Source: Cytophagaceae bacterium
GTDB taxonomy: Bacteria > Bacteroidota > Bacteroidia > Cytophagales > UBA9547
NCBI GenBank assembly: GCA_027488865.1
Contig: JAIYAU010000042.1
Span: forward strand, 1-64,000
DNA: 64,000 nucleotides
Reading direction: 5' to 3'
Shown: positions 46,939-56,784 of the stretch, in pieces
How positions within the stretch are numbered: the first letter of the stretch is position 1
How the letters are laid out: the number at the start of each line of letters is the position of its first letter
Position numbers and translations under genes: made by a program
The notes under the pieces: generated by a model
Told to the model about the DNA's origin: nothing
The model's input: only the letters and a program-made list of their open reading frames with translations
Database searches by the model: none

Positions 46939-46946
46939 TAACTTTG
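46939..46946 (+). promoter_or_regulatory. -7 element almost touching the ABC-F start codon
   Basis: TAACTTTG matches TAnnTTTG and ends only 4 bases before the ATG at 46951. Transcription from it would start at or near the start codon, giving a leaderless message. No -33 TTTG is seen at the expected place, so it may be chance. Confidence 0.3.
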
Positions 46947-46950
46947 CAAC

Positions 46951-48846
46951 ATGATTTCTATTAACAATCTCTCATTTTATTTTGGTGGTAGGGCTTTATA
47001 TGAAAATGCTAACCTTCATATTAAACCCAAAGATCGAATCGGTCTCATTGGTGCTAATGGTACTGGTAAATCTACTTTGCTGAGGTTGTTAGTGGGAGAA
47101 TATAAGCCCGATGTTGGCGAGATTTCTAAAAGTGGAGACTGTACCATTGGATTTCTTAACCAAGATCTTTTGTCATATCAAACAGATGATAGTATTCTGC
47201 TTGTTGCAATGCAAGCATTTGAACGTCAGCTGTATTTGCAAAAGGAGATAGACAAAGTGCTTCATCAAATGGAGGTGGCTTATGAAGATAGCCAAGTGGA
47301 TAAACTTACTAAACTTCAAGATGAATTTGAAACTTTGGATGGATATACAATTCAATCAAAGGCTGAGGAAATATTAGAAGGTTTAGGATTTACAACTACA
47401 GAATTACAACGTCCGTTAAAGGAGTTTTCTGGAGGCTGGAGAATGCGGGTAATGTTAGCGAAGTTATTACTAATGAAACCCTCGTTATTGTTACTTGACG
47501 AACCAACCAACCACTTGGATCTGCCTTCTATTCAATGGATTGAGAATTATCTTGATAATTATGAAGGAGCTATTGTCACCGTTTCACACGATCGTTTTTT
47601 CTTGGATAATGTGTCCAACACCATAGTTGAGGTAACACAACAAAAATTAAACTACTATGCAGGTGATTATTCGTTTTATATAGAAGAAAAGGCTTTACGT
47701 AACGAGATTCAGAAAGGCGCTTATGAAAATCAGCAAGCACAAATACGACAAACGGAGCGTTTTATAGAGAGATTTAAGGCAAAAGCTTCTAAGGCCAGGC
47801 AGGTGCAGTCAAGAGTTAAATCTCTAAATCGGCTTGATAGAATAGATGATGTAATAGATGAAACGGCTAAAATTAATTTTAAATTTAATTTTGGTTCTCA
47901 GTCGGGTAGAAATGTGCTTGAACTTAAAAATGTCTCTAAGTCTTATCCTGACAAAAAAATATTGGAGAATAGTTCAATTATTCTTGAGCGAGGCGATAAG
48001 GTGGCTTTAATAGGGGCTAATGGTAAAGGTAAATCTACCGTACTTCGTATCATAGCTGGTAATGAGTCATTTAATGGCAAAAGAGAGATGGGCTATAACG
48101 TCAATATGGGCTTTTTTGCACAGCACCAATTGGAGTCATTAAACGTAAATAACAATATGCTTGAAGAACTTCAACAAGCTGGTTCTGGTAAATCTGAACT
48201 TGAGTTAAGGAGTATTTTAGGTTGTTTTCTTTTTTCAAGTGATGACGTTTACAAAAAAATAAAAGTTTTATCAGGCGGTGAAAAATCAAGGGTAGCCATG
48301 GCCAAAGTACTTATTTCTGAAGCTAATTTTTTAATGCTGGACGAACCTACTAATCACCTTGATATACAATCTGTTAATATACTTATTCATGCCCTTAAAA
48401 ATTATCAAGGTAGTTATATTGCGATAAGTCACGATCGACATTTTGTATCTGAGGTGGCTAATAAAATTTGGTATATTGATGATTATCAGATCAAAGAATA
48501 CCCAGGTAGTTACGAAGAATTTGAGATTTGGAAGGAGGAAAAAGGTCCTGAACCTGTTAAAACCAATCAACCAATAATCGAATCTAAAAAAACGATCCAG
48601 CAACCTATCCTAAAAATTGAAAAGGAGCAGGCAAACAAGGACTTAACTCAAAAAATTGAAAAAACAGAAAAGGAAATCACCCTGCTTGAAAAGGAAAAAT
48701 TGACCATAGAAGAACAACTTGCCTCCGAAGAAGTATTTTCAAATCCTAAGCGTTTAAAAGAAACACAAGAAAAGTATAACCAACTGATAGATAGTTTAAA
48801 TACAAAACAGAATTATTGGGATGAACTAGTAATTCAGTTAGGATAA
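46951..48846 (+). CDS. ABC-F family ATPase
   Basis: A 631-aa soluble protein with two ABC domains and no membrane helices. The first has GANGTGKSTLL, FSGGWRMRVML and LLLLDEPTNHLDLP; the second has GANGKGKSTVL, LSGGEKSRVAMA and FLMLDEPTNHLDIQ. Between them lies the P-site tRNA interaction linker (RFIERFKAKASKARQVQSRV). The C-terminal coiled coil (from about 560) is Lys/Glu-rich as in Uup-type members. Proteins of this class act on the ribosome as translation or quality-control factors; antibiotic protection is possible but not indicated. The exact subfamily is uncertain. Confidence 0.93.
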   Translation: MISINNLSFYFGGRALYENANLHIKPKDRIGLIGANGTGKSTLLRLLVGEYKPDVGEISKSGDCTIGFLNQDLLSYQTDDSILLVAMQAFERQLYLQKEIDKVLHQMEVAYEDSQVDKLTKLQDEFETLDGYTIQSKAEEILEGLGFTTTELQRPLKEFSGGWRMRVMLAKLLLMKPSLLLLDEPTNHLDLPSIQWIENYLDNYEGAIVTVSHDRFFLDNVSNTIVEVTQQKLNYYAGDYSFYIEEKALRNEIQKGAYENQQAQIRQTERFIERFKAKASKARQVQSRVKSLNRLDRIDDVIDETAKINFKFNFGSQSGRNVLELKNVSKSYPDKKILENSSIILERGDKVALIGANGKGKSTVLRIIAGNESFNGKREMGYNVNMGFFAQHQLESLNVNNNMLEELQQAGSGKSELELRSILGCFLFSSDDVYKKIKVLSGGEKSRVAMAKVLISEANFLMLDEPTNHLDIQSVNILIHALKNYQGSYIAISHDRHFVSEVANKIWYIDDYQIKEYPGSYEEFEIWKEEKGPEPVKTNQPIIESKKTIQQPILKIEKEQANKDLTQKIEKTEKEITLLEKEKLTIEEQLASEEVFSNPKRLKETQEKYNQLIDSLNTKQNYWDELVIQLG

Positions 48847-48897
48847 TTTTACTACAAACACTGCGTTATCAATTCTTGATAACTAACATTCTAAATT

Positions 48898-50628
48898 ATG
48901 AGCATGTGGGTTAGATTGGGTGTTGTGGTTATTTTGTTTTTTTCCTGCACCAACGTACGTGCTCAAGAGGTAAGATTACCGAAACAGATTGTAATTTCTA
49001 AGACAATCAAACTACCAATAGATTCGTTAGTGCTTTTTCAAACAATTAAAAAAACTATTGCGGAACTGCATCAAAAAGGATATTTGCTTGCACATGTAGA
49101 TTCAAGTATTATTAAAAACGATTCATTAATACTTTACATCTCTGTAGGTTCTAAATTTTATTGGTCAACAAATAGTCCAAATTTTGGTAAGGTTAATTTG
49201 ACCTCCCGAGCTTCAACCAATATTTTCAATCTTAAAGATGCTAAATGGTCACAACAGCGGGTCAATCTTTTTTTTGATAAAATAATTAGCGATTTTGAAA
49301 ATAATGGATACCCCTTTGCATACGCCTATTTTGATTCGCTCAATATTAAAGATAGTTTGATTAAGGCTAATTTTGTCTTACATCAAGGACCTAATTTTGT
49401 GTTTGATACCATTAACATGCCTGGTGTTAACACCTTAAAGCAAAGCTTTATTAGTTCATTTCTAAGAATAAAAAAAGGGCAAACTTTTGACCAATCAAAG
49501 GTTAATTCGATAGAAAAGCAATTAAAATCATTACCATTTGTTCAACTTAAAGATAAACCATTTGTTAATTTTTACAAGAATAATGCTTTTGTGGTTTTGC
49601 CAATTACTGTTAAAAAAATTAATCAAGTAGATGGTATAATAGGTTTGTTGCCCAACAGTTCACAAAATAATTCAAGACCTTTACTTACAGGTGAATTTAA
49701 CCTTGCACTCAGAAACTTGTTTAATAGCGGAAAGACTTTTAAGGGAGAATGGCGACGATTTCAACCTCAATCACAATTGCTCAATGTAGCTTACTATCAT
49801 CCAGTTATACTTAAATCAAATATTGACCTTTCTCTCAATCTCGACTTTATTAAACAAGATTCAACATTTTTAAACATATATCGAAAATTATCGCTTGCAT
49901 ACGAAATCCCGATTATTGGAAAACTTAGTTTCTTTACGGCACTTCGCACCTCAAGAGTTGGAACGACTAAAGCATTTAAATCCTCTAATACATTAACCAA
50001 TACTCTGGATTACGACCATTTAACCTATGGCGTTGGCTACAATTATTTTAATCTTGATAATTATTTTCGACCCAAAAGTGGCAATAGAGTTTTTATACAA
50101 ATTGAAGTGGGAAATAAAAAAATTATAAAAAATACTGGTGTCGAAAACCAGATTATTTATGATTCAATAAGTTTAAATTCTGTACAATGGAGCGGGACTT
50201 TTAATTATGAATATTATAAAATGTTGTCCAAACGTCTAGTTTGGGCATCTGAACTAAAATCGAAGTGGCTTTATAACAATAATGGTGATGTTTTTATTAA
50301 CGATTTGTATCGTTTAGGAGGATTTATGTCCTTAAGAGGTTTTAACGAAAATTTCTTTTTCGCTAGTAATTATGCTATTCTATCTTCTGAGTTAAGAACT
50401 TATATAGATCAATCCTCCTATATTTTTACCTTTATTAACGGGGCCTTTTTTAACCAACAATTGAAACAATCTTATTATCAAGATTATCCAATAGGATTTG
50501 GCTTAGGACTAAGCTTATCTACTGGTGCTGGACAATTTAATCTAATTTATTCCTTGGGTCAGTCAAAAGAACAACAAATAAATTTTAACCAATCGAAGAT
50601 TCATATTGGCTTGGTGAGTAGTTTCTAA
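48898..50628 (+). CDS. BamA/Omp85-like outer-membrane protein
   Basis: A 576-aa protein with signal peptide (1-24, ending VRAQE). Residues 25-215 contain POTRA-like modules (for example AELHQKGYLLAHVDSSIIKN and DFENNGYPFAYAYFDSLNIK). The C-terminal part is a beta-barrel with RLGGFMSLRGFNEN (near 475-486), the conserved SLRGF motif of Omp85 loop 6, and the terminal strand IHIGLVSSF with a final aromatic residue. It is shorter than BamA, with fewer POTRA units, so it resembles Omp85 accessory members such as TamA. It is followed 59 bases later by the glycosyltransferase gene and may be co-transcribed. Confidence 0.85.
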   Translation: MSMWVRLGVVVILFFSCTNVRAQEVRLPKQIVISKTIKLPIDSLVLFQTIKKTIAELHQKGYLLAHVDSSIIKNDSLILYISVGSKFYWSTNSPNFGKVNLTSRASTNIFNLKDAKWSQQRVNLFFDKIISDFENNGYPFAYAYFDSLNIKDSLIKANFVLHQGPNFVFDTINMPGVNTLKQSFISSFLRIKKGQTFDQSKVNSIEKQLKSLPFVQLKDKPFVNFYKNNAFVVLPITVKKINQVDGIIGLLPNSSQNNSRPLLTGEFNLALRNLFNSGKTFKGEWRRFQPQSQLLNVAYYHPVILKSNIDLSLNLDFIKQDSTFLNIYRKLSLAYEIPIIGKLSFFTALRTSRVGTTKAFKSSNTLTNTLDYDHLTYGVGYNYFNLDNYFRPKSGNRVFIQIEVGNKKIIKNTGVENQIIYDSISLNSVQWSGTFNYEYYKMLSKRLVWASELKSKWLYNNNGDVFINDLYRLGGFMSLRGFNENFFFASNYAILSSELRTYIDQSSYIFTFINGAFFNQQLKQSYYQDYPIGFGLGLSLSTGAGQFNLIYSLGQSKEQQINFNQSKIHIGLVSSF

Positions 50629-50687
50629 ACCAATGCTTTTATTCTGAGCAATAATTGCTTTATTTTGCAAGTTCAAAATCAACTTTG

Positions 50688-51728
50688 ATGTATTTCAGTA
50701 GTATTCTGTTATGTTTTTCTTGGGCCTTGCTGGTGTCGGTATTTGCTATTCCTTCTATCATAAGTGTAGCTCATTCTAAAAAACTTTTAGATACGCCGAA
50801 TGCAAGAACAATACATGAAATGCTAACACCACGACTGGGAGGATTAGCAATTTTTGCAGGCTTTTTATCTGCAATAACAATTTTTGGGAAGGTTCAAGAT
50901 GCTGTCCAGCAGATGCTTGCGGGATGTATTATTATTTTCTTTATTGGTTTAAAAGATGACATCGTAACGGTGTCAGCATTTAAAAAGTTTTTTGTACAAA
51001 TATTAGCTACAAGCATAGTGTTGTTTTTGGGGGGCGTTAGAATTACAAGTTTTCATGGTTTTATAGGAATAGGCACACTTGACCTAGGACTGAGTTATTT
51101 ATTTACAGCCATTGTAGTGGTAGGTATTACTAATTCTATCAACCTTATTGATGGTTTAGACGGTCTTGCTGGATCAATTATTTTTATAATAAGTGTTACT
51201 TTAGGTATTTGTTTTTATATTTATGGTGCTGATAAATACGCAATTTATTGTTTGTCAGCATTTTGTCTGGCAGGTTCCATCCTTGGTTTTTTAAGATATA
51301 ATATTTACAAAGCCATTATTTTTATGGGTGATGCTGGTTCCCTTACTTCCGGGTTTATATTGTCTACATTAGCCATTCAATTTGTCGAAATGGATGCCTT
51401 TCCCTCCTCTTCTTCACCAGCGGTGGCTATGGCTATTTTGTATATTCCTATTTTAGACACCTTAAGAATTTTTGTAATTCGTATATTTCAAGGAAAATCA
51501 CCCTTCTCTCCCGATAAAAATCACATTCACCATGTGCTTATTTTGGCTGGTCTAAGTCAACCATTGGTAATCACGGTTTTGGTCATTTTAAATGTACTTG
51601 CAATTTTGGTTGCCATTTATTTTGCGTATTTAGGCACAACTTGGTTAATAATTATATTTTTTGGAATTACTTTATTTTTATTATTAATAGTATTCCTCAT
51701 TAAAAAACACAAGGTTATTGAAGCTTAG
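50688..51728 (+). CDS. WecA/MraY-type glycosyl-1-phosphate transferase
   Basis: A 346-aa inner-membrane enzyme with about 11 helices; the ATG at 50688 was chosen over an upstream TTG as it begins the first helix. Family motifs are NARTIHEMLTPRLGGLAIF, FFIGLKDDIV (DD pair), TNSINLIDGLDGLAG, FMGDAGSLTSGF and NHIHHVL (HIHH loop). It transfers a sugar-1-phosphate from UDP-sugar to undecaprenyl phosphate, starting O-antigen or other surface glycans. Subtype WecA is more likely than MraY given the HIHH motif, but the sugar is unknown. It overlaps the next gene by 11 bases. Confidence 0.93.
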   Translation: MYFSSILLCFSWALLVSVFAIPSIISVAHSKKLLDTPNARTIHEMLTPRLGGLAIFAGFLSAITIFGKVQDAVQQMLAGCIIIFFIGLKDDIVTVSAFKKFFVQILATSIVLFLGGVRITSFHGFIGIGTLDLGLSYLFTAIVVVGITNSINLIDGLDGLAGSIIFIISVTLGICFYIYGADKYAIYCLSAFCLAGSILGFLRYNIYKAIIFMGDAGSLTSGFILSTLAIQFVEMDAFPSSSSPAVAMAILYIPILDTLRIFVIRIFQGKSPFSPDKNHIHHVLILAGLSQPLVITVLVILNVLAILVAIYFAYLGTTWLIIIFFGITLFLLLIVFLIKKHKVIEA

Positions 51729-52827
51729 AATTCTGTTCATATTGTGTTTGGTTCATCTTGGCATTTGTGCCCAAAATTATCATGTTGTTAAAACTTTAAA
51801 AAATTTCCTATTTATATATGACAGTACATACAAGGCTTTTGTACCGTTGTTAGACCTTAGCTCACCCGTTTCTACTTTTTCATATGTTCTTCATCCGCAT
51901 CAATTTAAGGATCAATACCTTTATTTTAAGGCCAATGATGGAGTTTCAGTTTATATTAATAATCAATTAGTACAAAAATTTGTGACTACCACAAATAGAT
52001 ACATGAATATCAATAAATTAGACTCTCTTGTGGTTGATAAATCGTTAATAATTACGTTTAACGTTCCTATAACCAAAAGTAGGATGTTAATAGAATCCCT
52101 AAAGATTGTAGGAAAAAATACATCTATTAACTACTCCGATTCTTCAATTTCGCCCTTTGAAGACCATAGACTGGCAAAGCTTGAATACAACTCAATTATA
52201 TTGATTTGTTTAATAGTCTTTTTTATTTTCTATGCAATTCAACGAAATGTTTCAAAGAGATTGTATGACTCAATTTATAATATCCGATATATGGTAACTG
52301 ATATTAAAGTAGAAGATTTAATAACCATCAGTAATATAGATCGTTACAAATTTTTATTACTTGTATTTAATAGTATTATTATCGGGTTTATTATTTTTGT
52401 TTTTACTCAACCTTATCAATATGAGTATCTTAACAACCAAGGTGTGATATTTAACATTTTGAAGGTTTCTTTATCGGTTTTTATTTTTTTTATCCTAAAA
52501 TATTCGTATGTTATTTTAGTATCTACCATTTTTAAAATAAGCAAATGGATTAATATACAATATTTTGAGTTTATAAAACTTACCATGAATTTTGGGCTCT
52601 ATTTACTATTTATTTATCTGTTATTTTACTCTCCATTTACCATCTTTAACATCACAAATTTTGATATAATTAGCATTAGCACTATCATACTTATTATTGT
52701 TTTCATATTAAGAGTCGCTTTTACAGTAAAAAAGATTACTGGCTTTAGAAATTTTTATTTAATTTCTTACCTTTGCATTGCAGAAATTGTACCTATTACT
52801 TTATTTTATACAATATACTTTAGGTAA
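51718..52827 (+). CDS. DUF4271 membrane protein
   Basis: A 369-aa protein with a TTG start and signal peptide (1-18, ending ICAQ), overlapping the previous gene. The N-terminal 140 residues are periplasmic; then come about six hydrophobic helices (from about 160 to the end). The layout matches DUF4271, a Bacteroidota-specific family usually found beside hemD, as it is here. Function unknown. Confidence 0.8.
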   Translation: MKLRILFILCLVHLGICAQNYHVVKTLKNFLFIYDSTYKAFVPLLDLSSPVSTFSYVLHPHQFKDQYLYFKANDGVSVYINNQLVQKFVTTTNRYMNINKLDSLVVDKSLIITFNVPITKSRMLIESLKIVGKNTSINYSDSSISPFEDHRLAKLEYNSIILICLIVFFIFYAIQRNVSKRLYDSIYNIRYMVTDIKVEDLITISNIDRYKFLLLVFNSIIIGFIIFVFTQPYQYEYLNNQGVIFNILKVSLSVFIFFILKYSYVILVSTIFKISKWINIQYFEFIKLTMNFGLYLLFIYLLFYSPFTIFNITNFDIISISTIILIIVFILRVAFTVKKITGFRNFYLISYLCIAEIVPITLFYTIYFR

Positions 52828-52859
52828 TGTACAATTTTTGAATTACTAATAGGTGTATT

Positions 52860-53648
52860 ATGAGCAATCCGGTTACAGTAGTCCATGAGGAAAGATTAAC
52901 AAAAGTATCTAAAATACTTGTTTCACAACCTAAGCCTACAGATGAAAAGTCCCCTTACTTACAATTGGCTAAAAAATTCTCTATTGAAATAGATTTTATG
53001 CCGTTTATACAGGTTCAACCACTACAGTATAAAGAATTTAGAAAACAAAAAGTTGAAATTCTCTCACATACAGCGGTAATTTTTACAAGTCGGAATGCAG
53101 TAGACACATTTTTTAAGCTTTGTGAAGAAGGTAAAACTGAGTTACCTGCTGACTTTAAATACTTTTGCATCTCTGAACAAACTGCAAATTACCTTCAGAA
53201 ATACATTGTGGTTCGCAAAAGAAAAGTATTTACAGGTACCAAAACATCCGCTGAGTTAATTGATATAATTAAAAAACATAAGGATGAAACTTATCTTTAT
53301 CCTTGTTCAAATATAAGAAAGGATGACATCCCATTATTTTTGGCAGATAATGGATTTAAGTTTACTGAAGCGGTCATTTACGAAACAGTGGCCAGTGATT
53401 TAAAAGAAATTTCTTACGAAAAATATGACATAATTGCTTTTTTTAGCCCTTCAGGCGTTAGTTCTTTATTGTCTAATTTCCCTGATTTTAAACAAAATCA
53501 AATAAGATTGGCGGCATTTGGGCCCACTACAGCCAAAGCCGTTAATGAAGCGGGTCTAATTTTAGACATTCAAGCACCTTTGCCTGACGCTCCTTCTATG
53601 ACTGGGGCATTAGAGCACTATATCCTTAAGGTAAATAAACCATCCTAG
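52860..53648 (+). CDS. hemD: Uroporphyrinogen-III synthase
   Basis: A 262-aa cytosolic protein with the two-lobed HemD fold: KISKILVSQPKP-type first strand (VSKILVSQPKP), AVIFTSRNAVDTFFKL, FKYFCISEQTANYL, the interlobe YPCSNIRKDDIP, and the second lobe with FFSPSGVSSLLSNF and LAAFGPTTAKAVNEAG. These are the scattered conserved positions of the family. It cyclises and inverts ring D of hydroxymethylbilane in heme synthesis. In many Bacteroidota it precedes the T9SS genes, as it does here. Confidence 0.93.
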   Translation: MSNPVTVVHEERLTKVSKILVSQPKPTDEKSPYLQLAKKFSIEIDFMPFIQVQPLQYKEFRKQKVEILSHTAVIFTSRNAVDTFFKLCEEGKTELPADFKYFCISEQTANYLQKYIVVRKRKVFTGTKTSAELIDIIKKHKDETYLYPCSNIRKDDIPLFLADNGFKFTEAVIYETVASDLKEISYEKYDIIAFFSPSGVSSLLSNFPDFKQNQIRLAAFGPTTAKAVNEAGLILDIQAPLPDAPSMTGALEHYILKVNKPS

Positions 53649-53671
53649 CATAAATATTAATAATTTATACC

Positions 53672-54634
53672 ATGAAATTATTTTTTAAATGCTGGCACCT
53701 AATATTTTTTGCACACCTTTTGGTTGCCCAACAGGACGCACAATTTAGCCAATACATGTTTAACAAATTGTATTTTAATCCTGCACAAGCAGGGTTACAC
53801 GACACTCCTCAATTTTCATTTTTGCATAGAAGCCAATGGTTAGGCTACGAACCAACCAACTATCAAGGAGGTAGTCCAACCACACAACTATTTACAATAT
53901 CTAGCCCTATCACCAGTATTAACAGCGGTATTGGTCTTACCCTTGTAAATGATAAAATTGGTCCAATTAGAAATACATATGGAACCATTTCTTATGCTTA
54001 TCATTTTAAACTAGGGCAAAATAGATTGAGTTTTGGCTTGGCAGGTGGTCTTTACTCTTTTAATATTGACCCTTCTCAATACAGATACAACGACCAGGGG
54101 GATAAAAATATACCTGTGAGTTCAGTGTCCCAAGCTAAACCAGATTTCAACGGAGGTGTAAATTTTAGCAATAAAAAGTATTATATAGGTTTATCAGCAT
54201 CCCACTTAAATCAATCAAAATTTGATTATTCAGTTAATGCCACTCAAAAAGGTTCAAATTCGCTTTCAATCCATTACTTTATAACAGGGGGATACGCCAT
54301 TAATTTAAATGAAAATCTATTGATTAATACTTCATTCATTTTGAAGTCGCAACGGTTTAATAAGGAGTCAAGTGTAGAGTTAAGTGGTATTGCTACCTTC
54401 CGTGAGAAATATTGGGCAGGCCTTGCTTACCGCCTCCAAGATGCAGCAGTGTTATTAGTTGGAATAAACTTACTAGAAAATAAATCACTTAAACTAGGCT
54501 ACGCTTTTGATTTTACAGTCACCGGAAAACAGGCAAAAGCTTCCTCTTCACATGAAATAATGCTTGCATATGCCTTGCCAGCGCTTAATAGGGCAATAAA
54601 ACCCATAATTCGCACACCAAGATATAGATTTTAA
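53672..54634 (+). CDS. porP: PorP/SprF family T9SS outer-membrane protein
   Basis: A 320-aa protein with signal peptide (about 1-19, ending LLVAQ). It starts QDAQFSQYMFNKLYFNPAQA, the defining PorP/SprF entry (QxxQYxFNxxxxNPAxAG). About 14 beta-strands follow. It is directly upstream of gldK, the position of porP in the porPKLMN cluster of Porphyromonas gingivalis. In that species PorP couples the inner ring complex to the peptidoglycan through PorE, whose homologue begins at 62973. Confidence 0.92.
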   Translation: MKLFFKCWHLIFFAHLLVAQQDAQFSQYMFNKLYFNPAQAGLHDTPQFSFLHRSQWLGYEPTNYQGGSPTTQLFTISSPITSINSGIGLTLVNDKIGPIRNTYGTISYAYHFKLGQNRLSFGLAGGLYSFNIDPSQYRYNDQGDKNIPVSSVSQAKPDFNGGVNFSNKKYYIGLSASHLNQSKFDYSVNATQKGSNSLSIHYFITGGYAINLNENLLINTSFILKSQRFNKESSVELSGIATFREKYWAGLAYRLQDAAVLLVGINLLENKSLKLGYAFDFTVTGKQAKASSSHEIMLAYALPALNRAIKPIIRTPRYRF

Positions 54635-54712
54635 TTAGTTGACAAGTAGCGAATTGTAAATATTCTTATAAAAAATGTTAAATTAAATATTTAAAAATTT
54701 AAATAATGTTTT

Positions 54713-54720
54713 TATATTTG
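54713..54720 (+). promoter_or_regulatory. Candidate -7 element before gldK
   Basis: TATATTTG fits TAnnTTTG, 85 bases before the gldK ATG. No good -33 element is seen; the long AT-rich leader suggests gldKLMN can be transcribed separately from porP. Confidence 0.35.
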
Positions 54721-54805
54721 TACACTAATAGAAATATAGCCAAAAGTTTTGAGCCTAATTCTATTTTCCTTTAATTTGTGTATGTTTGTTTAAATTACCT
54801 GTGTT

Positions 54806-55843
54806 ATGTGTAAAACAACGTTATTGAACAGAGTGTTCTTTTTCCTTGGGTTTACTGCTCTCTATGTAATCCAAGGCTGCGGTGGTGGCGGAGGAGCTGC
54901 ACAAGGAGGAGGTGAACTTGTAGGTGTCCCTGACAGAGCTGGTTGGGTGATGACCGTTCCTTATGGTATGGTGGTATGTCCATCTGGTACTTTCCATATG
55001 GGGCAAGCGGATCAAGATGTACCTTCAACCTACATCAACATGAATAAGCAAGTTACTATTGGTGGTTTCTATATGGATGAAACTGAGATTACCAATAATG
55101 AGTACAGACAATTCATGAATGCTATGTTAACAGATTCATCTGCTTTAGGAGTAGAGTATCTTTATGCGGAGCTTTATCCAGATACTTCAGTTTGGACAAG
55201 AGATTTCTCGCACCACATGGGAGATCCTATGATGGAGTATTATTATTCACATCCTGCTTTTGACGATTATCCAGTTGTTGGTGTAGATTGGTTTGCTGCT
55301 CGCAAATTTACTGAGTGGCGTACTAATTACCTAAATGATTGGAGAGTAAACCAAATGGGTTTATTCAAAATGCCTAATTTCCGTCTTCCATCAGAAGCTG
55401 AATGGGAATACGCAGCAAGAGGTGGTCGCGATATGGCTAAATATCCTTGGGGTAACCCTTATGTTCGTAACTCAAAAGGTTGTATGCTAGCTAACTTTAA
55501 ACCAGGTCGTGGTAACTATTACGATGACGGTTTTATGTATTCATCACCAGTTGCTTCTTATTTCTCTAATGACTATGGATTGTATGACATGGCAGGTAAC
55601 GTTTCTGAGTGGTGTGAAGATGCATTTAGCGAAACAGCTGTTCCAGTTGTATGGGATTTGAATCCAACCTATTACAAAGATGATGAGCCAAGGAAGGTAA
55701 TCCGTGGTGGATCTTGGAAGGACGTTGCTTATTACCTTGAAACAGGAACTAGAACGTATGAATATCAAGATACTACAAAATCTTATATCGGTTTCAGATG
55801 TGCAATGACTTACCTAGGTAGATCATCTGGTGCGGAGTTCTAA
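54806..55843 (+). CDS. gldK: GldK, T9SS ring lipoprotein
   Basis: A 345-aa lipoprotein. The lipobox lies just before Cys25 (VIQGC), followed by an unusual Gly-rich run (GGGGGAAQGGG). The body is a formylglycine-generating-enzyme-like (SUMF1) domain: GTFHMGQADQD, FYMDETEITNNEYRQF, YPVVGVDWFAARKFTEWR, FRLPSEAEWEYAARGG, LYDMAGNVSEWCED and VIRGGSWKDV. GldK/PorK forms the large periplasmic ring with GldN/PorN. It lacks the catalytic pair of true sulfatase-modifying enzymes as far as visible. Gene order K-L-M-N is intact. Confidence 0.96.
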   Translation: MCKTTLLNRVFFFLGFTALYVIQGCGGGGGAAQGGGELVGVPDRAGWVMTVPYGMVVCPSGTFHMGQADQDVPSTYINMNKQVTIGGFYMDETEITNNEYRQFMNAMLTDSSALGVEYLYAELYPDTSVWTRDFSHHMGDPMMEYYYSHPAFDDYPVVGVDWFAARKFTEWRTNYLNDWRVNQMGLFKMPNFRLPSEAEWEYAARGGRDMAKYPWGNPYVRNSKGCMLANFKPGRGNYYDDGFMYSSPVASYFSNDYGLYDMAGNVSEWCEDAFSETAVPVVWDLNPTYYKDDEPRKVIRGGSWKDVAYYLETGTRTYEYQDTTKSYIGFRCAMTYLGRSSGAEF

Positions 55844-55914
55844 TCTTAAACATTCTTTTAATTCAATTTAATTTTTCACAAAACAGTTGTTAAACCTCAA
55901 AACTATTTAAAAAA

Positions 55915-56736
55915 ATGGGTGCTCACTATCGTCAAACTTCAGAACCTACTTTCAGAGATAAATTTTACACCAACTACGCTCCAATTATCACGGGTGTTGG
56001 TGCATCAGTTGCTATCGTAGGTGCGTTATTTAAAATCATGCACTGGCCAGGTGCTACAATCTTTTTGATACTTGGTCTTGGTGCTGAAGCAGTTCTTTTC
56101 TTCTTGTTCGCATTTGCTCCAGTTCATTCTGAACCAGATTGGACTATTGTATATCCAGAAATGGCAGAAGGTGATGATCATGGACATTCAGTGAAAGAGT
56201 CTGAAAAGCCAACTGGTAAAAATTTGACTAAGAAATTGGATCATATGTTAGAAGCTTCTAACTTAAACCAAGATACTATTACAAAATTTGCTACTGGATT
56301 GACTTCTTTGTCTACAACAGTTTCTCAAATGAATGATTTGTCAAATGCAGCTGTTGCTTCTAACGAGTATGCTCAAAATGTTAAAACCGCATCAAAGTCT
56401 ATCGTAGATATGAATAAATCTTATGCAGTGACTGTTGAAGCAATGTCAGCAATGGCTAGTGCATCTACAGATGCTAAAGAATACCATTCACAAGTACAAA
56501 GCATTACTAAAAATTTAGGTGCTTTAAATGCAGTGTATGAAATGGAACTTCAAGATGCTAACAATCACTTAAAAGCAATGAATAAATTCTATAGCAATCT
56601 ATCTTCTGCTATGGAAAATATGGCTGAAGCTAGCAAAGATACTCAACAATTCAAGACTGAATTGTCTAAATTGACTGGTAACTTGACTACACTTAACAAT
56701 GTTTATGGTAGCATGTTAGCTGCTATGCGCGGTTAA
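55915..56736 (+). CDS. gldL: GldL, T9SS inner-membrane motor protein
   Basis: A 273-aa protein with two transmembrane helices near the N-terminus (about 22-40 and 48-68). The second contains the conserved Glu58 (GLGAEAVLFF), the residue that carries protons in the GldLM motor. The C-terminal 170 residues are helical and cytoplasmic, Ser/Ala/Asn-rich. GldL pairs with GldM to convert proton-motive force into rotation that powers secretion and gliding. Confidence 0.96.
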   Translation: MGAHYRQTSEPTFRDKFYTNYAPIITGVGASVAIVGALFKIMHWPGATIFLILGLGAEAVLFFLFAFAPVHSEPDWTIVYPEMAEGDDHGHSVKESEKPTGKNLTKKLDHMLEASNLNQDTITKFATGLTSLSTTVSQMNDLSNAAVASNEYAQNVKTASKSIVDMNKSYAVTVEAMSAMASASTDAKEYHSQVQSITKNLGALNAVYEMELQDANNHLKAMNKFYSNLSSAMENMAEASKDTQQFKTELSKLTGNLTTLNNVYGSMLAAMRG

Positions 56737-56784
56737 TTTTTGCCAAATCTTAATTTATTTTTGAACTTTTAATAATATACTAAT

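Noticed and set aside
48898-50628. Assignment as BamA itself
   Set aside because: It is too short and has too few POTRA modules; an Omp85 accessory member is safer.
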